Source: Caldilineaceae bacterium
Lineage (GTDB): Bacteria > Chloroflexota > Anaerolineae > Caldilineales > Caldilineaceae
DNA length: 11,796 nucleotides
NCBI GenBank assembly: GCA_028819675.1
Contig: JAPPKT010000267.1
Span: 1-11,796 of the forward strand
Direction: 5' to 3'
The notes under the pieces are model-generated. The model was not told the DNA's origin. It worked only from the letters and a program-made list of their open reading frames with translations, and did no database searches. The translations under genes and the position numbers were made by a program. This document shows, piece by piece, positions 7,767 through 11,796 of the stretch. The first letter of the stretch is position 1, and each line of letters opens with the position of its first letter.

Positions 7767-9530
7767 ATGAAAAATAAGAAACTCTCACTCCTGGCAGCGC
7801 TCCTGATCGCCGCAATGGTCCTGGCAGCCTGCCCCCAACCCACGCCCGTTGTCGAAACCGTGAGGGAGACCGTTATCGTCACCCAGGTCGTCACCGAGAC
7901 CGAAGAGGTGGTCGTGACGCCCACTCCCGTGCCTCCCGTCCAGGGCGGTGTCTGGGTCGAGGGCTCCAGCGCAGACGCTACTATCCTCAACCCCATCCTG
8001 GCCTCCGACAGCGCCAGCTTCGACGTCCTCGGCTGGTTCTTCCCCAGCCTCCTCGGCCAGGACCCCTTCAGCGGCGCCATCGTCCCCACCGAGATGGCCA
8101 GTAGCTGGGATGTCTCCGAGGACGGTCTGATTTGGACCTTCCACCTCCAGGACGGCGTCATGTGGTCCGACGGCGAGCAGGTCACCGCCGACGACTTCAA
8201 ATTCACCTATGACGCCATCGGCAGCGATCTTGTCGAGACCCCGCGCAAGGCCAACCTCGACAACATCGAAAGCATCGAGGTCCTCGATCCCCTCACCATC
8301 CAGGTCACCTACGGCGAAGTAAAATGCGACGCCCTCAACAACCTCGGCCTGGGCTGGCTGCCAAGCCACCTCTACGCCGAAGACTACAGCGATGTCATGG
8401 ATAGCCCCCTCAACCAGGAGCCAACCGTCAGCGCCGGCCCCTTCATCTTCAACGAATGGATCCGCGACGATAACTCTACCGTTCTGCGCAACGACAACTA
8501 CTGGAAGGGCGCGCCCAACATGGACGGTTGGATCTACAAGATCGTCCCCGACCCCGGCGCCCGCCTCGCACAACTCCAGACCGGTGAACTGGACCTCATC
8601 GGCGTCCAGCCCGAGCAGCTGACCACCGTCCAGCTCGATGCCAATCTGAACCTGCACAAGTTCCAGGACGACGGCTACAGCTACATCGGCCTCAACCAGG
8701 CCAACCCCGCCAACCCGCAGGCTGGTCAGGACGAAGATGGCAACCTCGTCGAACAGGACCCCCATCCAATCCTCAGCGATCTGGCCGTACGTCAGGCCAT
8801 CGCCCACGCGCTCGACTACGACGCCATCATCAGCAAGGTCTACCTCGGCCAGGGCTATCAGATCGCCTCCAACGTTCTGCCCGCCGTCGGCTGGGCCCAC
8901 GACCCTTCCCTCCAGCCCTATGCCTTCGACACCGATATAGCCGCCCAGATTCTTGACGACGCCGGCTGGACCGATAGCGACGGCGACGGCGTGCGCGAAT
9001 GCAACGGCTGCGCCACCGCCGAAGCAGGCGCCACCCTCACAATCCGGCTGCAGACCAATGCCGGCAACACCACCCGTGAAGACCTCGGCGCCCTCGTCCA
9101 GGATCAGCTCAACGGCATCGGTTTCGACATCCAGTTCGAAGCCATCGAGTTCGGTACCCTCGTCGGCGAACTCCTCGGCCAGACCTTCGACATGGTCATC
9201 ATCGGCTGGACCGGCCTCGGCACCGACCCCAACGATGACTCCTTCTGGCACTCCAAGTTCGACACGCCCGGCAGCGGCTTCAACTTCGTCAGCTACCAGA
9301 ACGCCCGCATCGACGAGCTCCTGGAGCAGGCCGTCAGCGTTCCCGGCTGTGCCACCGACGATCGGGCCCCCTTCTACCATGAAATTCAGAAGATCATCCA
9401 CGACGACATCCCCTACGTCTTCGTGACCGGCTCCGTCGGCAACGTCGGCTACTCAAAGAAGTTCAACGGCACCAACCCCGGCCCGTGGAGCTTCTACCAC
9501 AATATCGAGACCTGGTCGCTGGCTGAGTAG
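7767..9530 (+). CDS. Peptide/nickel-type ABC transporter substrate-binding lipoprotein (SBP family 5)
   Basis: The 587-residue product is the extracytoplasmic binding protein of a Dpp/Opp-type importer (PF00496). Residues 1-22 are a lipoprotein signal peptide: positive KNKK start, hydrophobic core and lipobox LAAC with Cys22 as the lipidation site. A flexible Val/Thr/Glu-rich and TPTPVPP linker follows to about residue 56, typical of Chloroflexota. The mature domain shows family-5 features: 'LNPILASDSASFDVLGWFF', 'MASSWDVSEDGLIWTFHLQDGVMWSDGEQVTADDFKFTYDA' (as overlapping stretches) and a DLAVRQAIAHALDYDAI segment. A DSDGDGVRE loop (403-411), like an EF-hand-type calcium site, precedes a C-N-G-C pair (Cys412, Cys415). 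AGGGGA at 7754-7759 sits 7 nt before the ATG. Permease genes follow, so it delivers the ligand to them. An oligopeptide or nickel complex is the usual substrate; the precise one is unknown. Wobble positions are heavily C-ended. Confidence 0.95.
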   Translation: MKNKKLSLLAALLIAAMVLAACPQPTPVVETVRETVIVTQVVTETEEVVVTPTPVPPVQGGVWVEGSSADATILNPILASDSASFDVLGWFFPSLLGQDPFSGAIVPTEMASSWDVSEDGLIWTFHLQDGVMWSDGEQVTADDFKFTYDAIGSDLVETPRKANLDNIESIEVLDPLTIQVTYGEVKCDALNNLGLGWLPSHLYAEDYSDVMDSPLNQEPTVSAGPFIFNEWIRDDNSTVLRNDNYWKGAPNMDGWIYKIVPDPGARLAQLQTGELDLIGVQPEQLTTVQLDANLNLHKFQDDGYSYIGLNQANPANPQAGQDEDGNLVEQDPHPILSDLAVRQAIAHALDYDAIISKVYLGQGYQIASNVLPAVGWAHDPSLQPYAFDTDIAAQILDDAGWTDSDGDGVRECNGCATAEAGATLTIRLQTNAGNTTREDLGALVQDQLNGIGFDIQFEAIEFGTLVGELLGQTFDMVIIGWTGLGTDPNDDSFWHSKFDTPGSGFNFVSYQNARIDELLEQAVSVPGCATDDRAPFYHEIQKIIHDDIPYVFVTGSVGNVGYSKKFNGTNPGPWSFYHNIETWSLAE

Positions 9531-9555
9531 ACCGGTACAACGCTTTCCGGAAGAA

Positions 9556-9582
9556 TTCGGGGCCTGTCTGACAGGCCCCGAA
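9556..9582 (+). terminator. Intercistronic stem-loop 1 (attenuator or mRNA-stabilising hairpin)
   Basis: TTCGGGGCCTGT (9556-9567) is perfectly complementary to ACAGGCCCCGAA (9571-9582) around a CTG loop: a 12-bp GC-rich stem 25 nt after the binding-protein stop codon. No T-tract follows. Such hairpins after binding-protein genes commonly protect the upstream mRNA or give partial termination, so that binding protein exceeds permease. Confidence 0.75.
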
Positions 9583-9594
9583 GGAGATCTGACC

Positions 9595-9633
9595 AATCCG
9601 CCACCGCTCGCTCCCTGCGGGCGCTGGCGGATT
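9595..9633 (+). repeat. Intercistronic stem-loop 2 (REP-like)
   Basis: AATCCGCCA (9595-9603) pairs with TGGCGGATT (9625-9633); inside, after a C-C mismatch, CGCTCGC (9605-9611) pairs with GCGGGCG (9617-9623, one G-T pair) around TCCCT. The 39-nt element is almost fully self-complementary and looks like a repetitive extragenic palindrome. Whether it recurs in the genome cannot be seen here. Confidence 0.65.
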
Positions 9634-9654
9634 CGCACCTATATATATGTCGCC

Positions 9655-9676
9655 TCCGCCTGACCGCATAGGCGGA
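9655..9676 (+). repeat. Intercistronic stem-loop 3
   Basis: TCCGCCT (9655-9661) pairs with AGGCGGA (9670-9676) around an 8-nt loop, ending 20 nt before the DppB-type start codon. Its stem shares the TCCGCC/GGCGGA core with stem-loop 2, so the arms could pair alternatively. It is close enough to affect ribosome loading on the permease gene, which lacks a good Shine-Dalgarno sequence. Confidence 0.5.
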
Positions 9677-9696
9677 TCGAAAGACCGGTTCAGTTC

Positions 9697-10758
9697 ATGG
9701 CCCGCTACGTAATCCGTCGCCTCCTGCAGGCAATTCCCACTCTTCTGGGCGTCAGCCTCATCAGCTTCGTGCTTGTCTACAACTCCCCCGGTGATCCAAT
9801 TCTCATCCGTACCTTCGATCCCAACATAACCCAGGAAACCCGGGAAATCCTGCGCAGACAACTCGGACTGGATCAACACTGGGCCCTGCAATACATTAGT
9901 TGGTTAACGGGGATCACTTTGCGAAGCGGCGACGTGGTCGAAGAGTTTACCCGCCAGGACATCAACTGTAACTACGTTGCCGGTCTGAATGCCACCTTCT
10001 GTGATAGCGGCGGTGGCGTCCTCAGGGGTAACCTGGGCACCAGCATCGCCACCAATCAGCCCGTCTGGGAGCGGATGGTTGAGCGCATGCCGGCGACCTT
10101 TGAGTTGAGCGTCTCCGCGCTCCTGGTCTCATTGCTCCTTGGCGTGCCGTTGGGCGTCCTCAGCGCCGTTCGGCAGGCATCGCTCTTCGACGGTTCTGTG
10201 CGCGTGCTCGCAGTTGTTGGCAATGCCGTGCCTTCCTTTTGGTTAGGCCTGATGCTCATCTTTTACTTCGGCGTTGCTTTGGGTTGGCTACCCACCGGCG
10301 GCAGGCGCACCGTTTCCCTCACCAACGAGTTCGACTTGGTGGACCGGATCAGTCACCTGATTCTGCCGACGATTATTCTGGCATTTGGGGGTATTGCTGG
10401 CATCAGTCGCTTTATGCGCACAGAGACACTGGAAGTGATCCGTACCGATTACATCCGCATGGCCAAGGCCAAAGGCGTGGCCGCAAGACGCGTCTGGTTC
10501 GTCCACGCCCTTCGCAATGCCCTCATTCCTTTGATGACCATTCTTGGTCCCACCATATTTGGCGTTCTTACCGGAGCCGTTATCGTCGAAACAATCTTCT
10601 CCTGGCCGGGTATGGGGCGCATGACCTTCAGCGCGGCAGTGCAACGGGACTACCCGACAGTTTTAGGCGCGGTCATGTTTTTCTCACTGCTGACGATTCT
10701 CGGTAACCTGCTTTCCGATGTCCTGTACGGCGTCGTCGACCCCCGCGTACGGCTCTAG
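9697..10758 (+). CDS. Peptide/nickel ABC transporter permease, DppB/OppB type
   Basis: The 353-residue product is the first membrane subunit of the importer. The N-terminus 'MARYVIRRLLQAIPTLLGVS' is the classic DppB opening and forms the first membrane helix with what follows. The family GNLGTS motif lies near residue 112, 'AVPSFWLGLMLIFYFGV' is a membrane segment, and the EAA-type cytoplasmic loop is RTDYIRMAKAKGV (249-261), ending in VWFVHALRNALIPLMTILG. The external loop between helices 1 and 2 carries Cys91 and Cys102, which could form a disulfide. Length is at the upper end of the usual range because of this loop. No strong Shine-Dalgarno precedes the ATG; the start is chosen from the family N-terminus. 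The gene is separated from the binding-protein gene by three stem-loops and from the DppC-type gene by 22 nt, so it belongs to the same operon. Confidence 0.95.
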   Translation: MARYVIRRLLQAIPTLLGVSLISFVLVYNSPGDPILIRTFDPNITQETREILRRQLGLDQHWALQYISWLTGITLRSGDVVEEFTRQDINCNYVAGLNATFCDSGGGVLRGNLGTSIATNQPVWERMVERMPATFELSVSALLVSLLLGVPLGVLSAVRQASLFDGSVRVLAVVGNAVPSFWLGLMLIFYFGVALGWLPTGGRRTVSLTNEFDLVDRISHLILPTIILAFGGIAGISRFMRTETLEVIRTDYIRMAKAKGVAARRVWFVHALRNALIPLMTILGPTIFGVLTGAVIVETIFSWPGMGRMTFSAAVQRDYPTVLGAVMFFSLLTILGNLLSDVLYGVVDPRVRL

Positions 10759-10780
10759 CTATGAGAATGGTGCTGTAGTC

Positions 10781-11796
10781 ATGACGGTAGCCCAGGCAGA
10801 CAGTTCGACGCTGACCTCTCTGGCAGCCGAAACACAGTTGCAGCGCAAGCCCCGCACGTACTGGAGCATGGCGCTCCAATCCCTGCGACGCGATCCGGTT
10901 ACTCTCGTGGCAATCGGGTTTCTTGTGATTATGGCTCTCCTCTCTCTGCTCGCCCCCGTTATTGCGGGAGGTATCGGCATCGGACCGAATGATACCAACC
11001 CAGACAATGCTTTCCAGCAACCCTACTTAGGACCGTATATCCAGTGGCGCACAGGCCTGGACCCAATTCGCGCCCCCCTCATGCTGGGCAAGTCCGGCGG
11101 TGTCCCTCACTGGCTCGGAACCGATCAGCTCGGCCGCGATCAGTTTGTGCGCCTTCTCTACGGAGGCCGGGTCAGTCTTGGTATCGCTTTTGCCGCTACC
11201 GTCCTCATTCTGATTTTAGGCGTGACGGTTGGCACGGTTGCCGGCTTCTTCGGCGGTGTCGTTGACGATTTCATCATGTGGTTTATCAATACCTTTGTCT
11301 CCATTCCAGGTATCTATCTCTTGATTATCGTTACCGCAATGTTTAAGCCCAATCCCGTCACCCTGACCATCTTTTTGGGTCTGTTCGGTTGGTTTGGCAC
11401 CGCCCGCCTGATTCGCGGCAATGTATTCAAAGTGCGGGCCCTCGACTTTGTCCTCGCTGCCCGCTCTGTCGGCACACGCAATGCCCGCATTATGCTGCAG
11501 CATGTCATCCCCAACAGCATGCCAATTATCATTGTGAACGCCGCGATTGACATCGGCGTCCTCATTCTCGTCGAATCCGCACTCAGTTTTTTGGGATTGG
11601 GCATACAGCCACCTACCTCCACATGGGGTAACATGCTCAACAGAGCAAACAACTTTCTCTTCCTCCGTGACCCCGAAACGGAGGCTTACGTGGCCCTGCA
11701 TCTGCTCGTCGGCCCTGGCCTGCTCATCACACTCACGGTCCTGGCCCTCTATCTCATCGGCGACGGACTGCGCGACGCTCTCGACCCGATGATGAA
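10781..11796 (+). CDS. Peptide/nickel ABC transporter permease, DppC/OppC type (3' end cut by window)
   Basis: The frame is open from the ATG at 10781 to the right edge (338 codons and two bases). The product is the second permease of the importer, partner of the DppB-type subunit. It has an N-terminal OppC_N region (residues about 27-65, SLRRDPVTLVAIGFLVIMAL) with the first helix, then an external segment leading to the hallmark HWLGTDQLGRDQFVRLLYGGR (110-130, as overlapping pieces). The EAA-type loop is FVLAARSVGTRNARIMLQHV (223-242) followed by IPNSMP. The segment ESALSFLGLGIQPPTSTWG (265-283) is also typical. The sequence breaks after GDGLRDALDPMM, which is where relatives usually end, so only a few residues are missing. 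The start lies 22 nt after the DppB stop with no clear Shine-Dalgarno; reinitiation or coupling is possible. ATPase genes (DppD/DppF type) are expected next. Confidence 0.95.
   Translation, partial: MTVAQADSSTLTSLAAETQLQRKPRTYWSMALQSLRRDPVTLVAIGFLVIMALLSLLAPVIAGGIGIGPNDTNPDNAFQQPYLGPYIQWRTGLDPIRAPLMLGKSGGVPHWLGTDQLGRDQFVRLLYGGRVSLGIAFAATVLILILGVTVGTVAGFFGGVVDDFIMWFINTFVSIPGIYLLIIVTAMFKPNPVTLTIFLGLFGWFGTARLIRGNVFKVRALDFVLAARSVGTRNARIMLQHVIPNSMPIIIVNAAIDIGVLILVESALSFLGLGIQPPTSTWGNMLNRANNFLFLRDPETEAYVALHLLVGPGLLITLTVLALYLIGDGLRDALDPMM

Noticed and set aside
7785..9401. 538-codon open frame on the minus strand opposite the binding-protein gene
   Set aside because: It is a Val/Gly/Asp/Glu-rich shadow of a C-ended coding sequence; the plus-strand product has a lipobox and family motifs.

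Overview
The window reads like part of a GC-rich genome of a Chloroflexota-type bacterium (Anaerolineae/Caldilineae-like). This placement is inferred from gene style, chiefly a lipoprotein with a Val/Thr/Glu-rich linker followed by a TPTP stretch, sugar and peptide ABC importers in quantity, and heptanucleotide repeat arrays. No rRNA or marker gene confirms it.

Positions 1-3117 (+ strand) form a tight cluster: the 3' end of a MalF/UgpA-type sugar permease, a complete MalG/UgpE-type permease 3 nt downstream, a sugar phosphate isomerase/epimerase (AP-endonuclease-2 TIM barrel, IolE-like) and a phytanoyl-CoA dioxygenase (PhyH)-family Fe(II)/2-oxoglutarate oxygenase. The likely logic is import of a sugar or polyol followed by its oxidation or isomerisation; the binding protein should lie upstream of the window. 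Positions 3339-6467 (- strand) hold an APH-family small-molecule kinase and, upstream of it, a 690-residue DUF255/YyaL (SPATA20-like) protein. A stem-loop at 3211-3237 separates the convergent clusters.

Positions 6468-7766 hold no convincing gene. They contain (i) two diverged copies of a composite repeat, made of a core of about 51 nt, a spacer of 66 or 67 nt, then a heptamer array ending in CTGCAG, and (ii) a block of about 160 bp of extreme G and C homopolymers that may be an assembly artefact. A third heptamer array of the same polarity lies at 4312-4416 and supplies the last codons and the stop codon of the DUF255 gene. After the last array comes a good sigma70-type promoter (TTGACA, 17 nt, TACCAT with a TG extension) and a leader of roughly 210 nt with a strong stem-loop.

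Positions 7767-11796 (+ strand) are a peptide/nickel-type (Dpp/Opp) importer operon: lipoprotein binding protein, then three successive stem-loops, then DppB-type and DppC-type permeases. The DppC gene runs off the right edge and is nearly complete; ATPase genes are expected beyond it. The stem-loops between binding protein and permeases fit the usual need to make more binding protein than permease.

The most notable material is the composite heptamer repeat family, not the genes, which all belong to well-known families.
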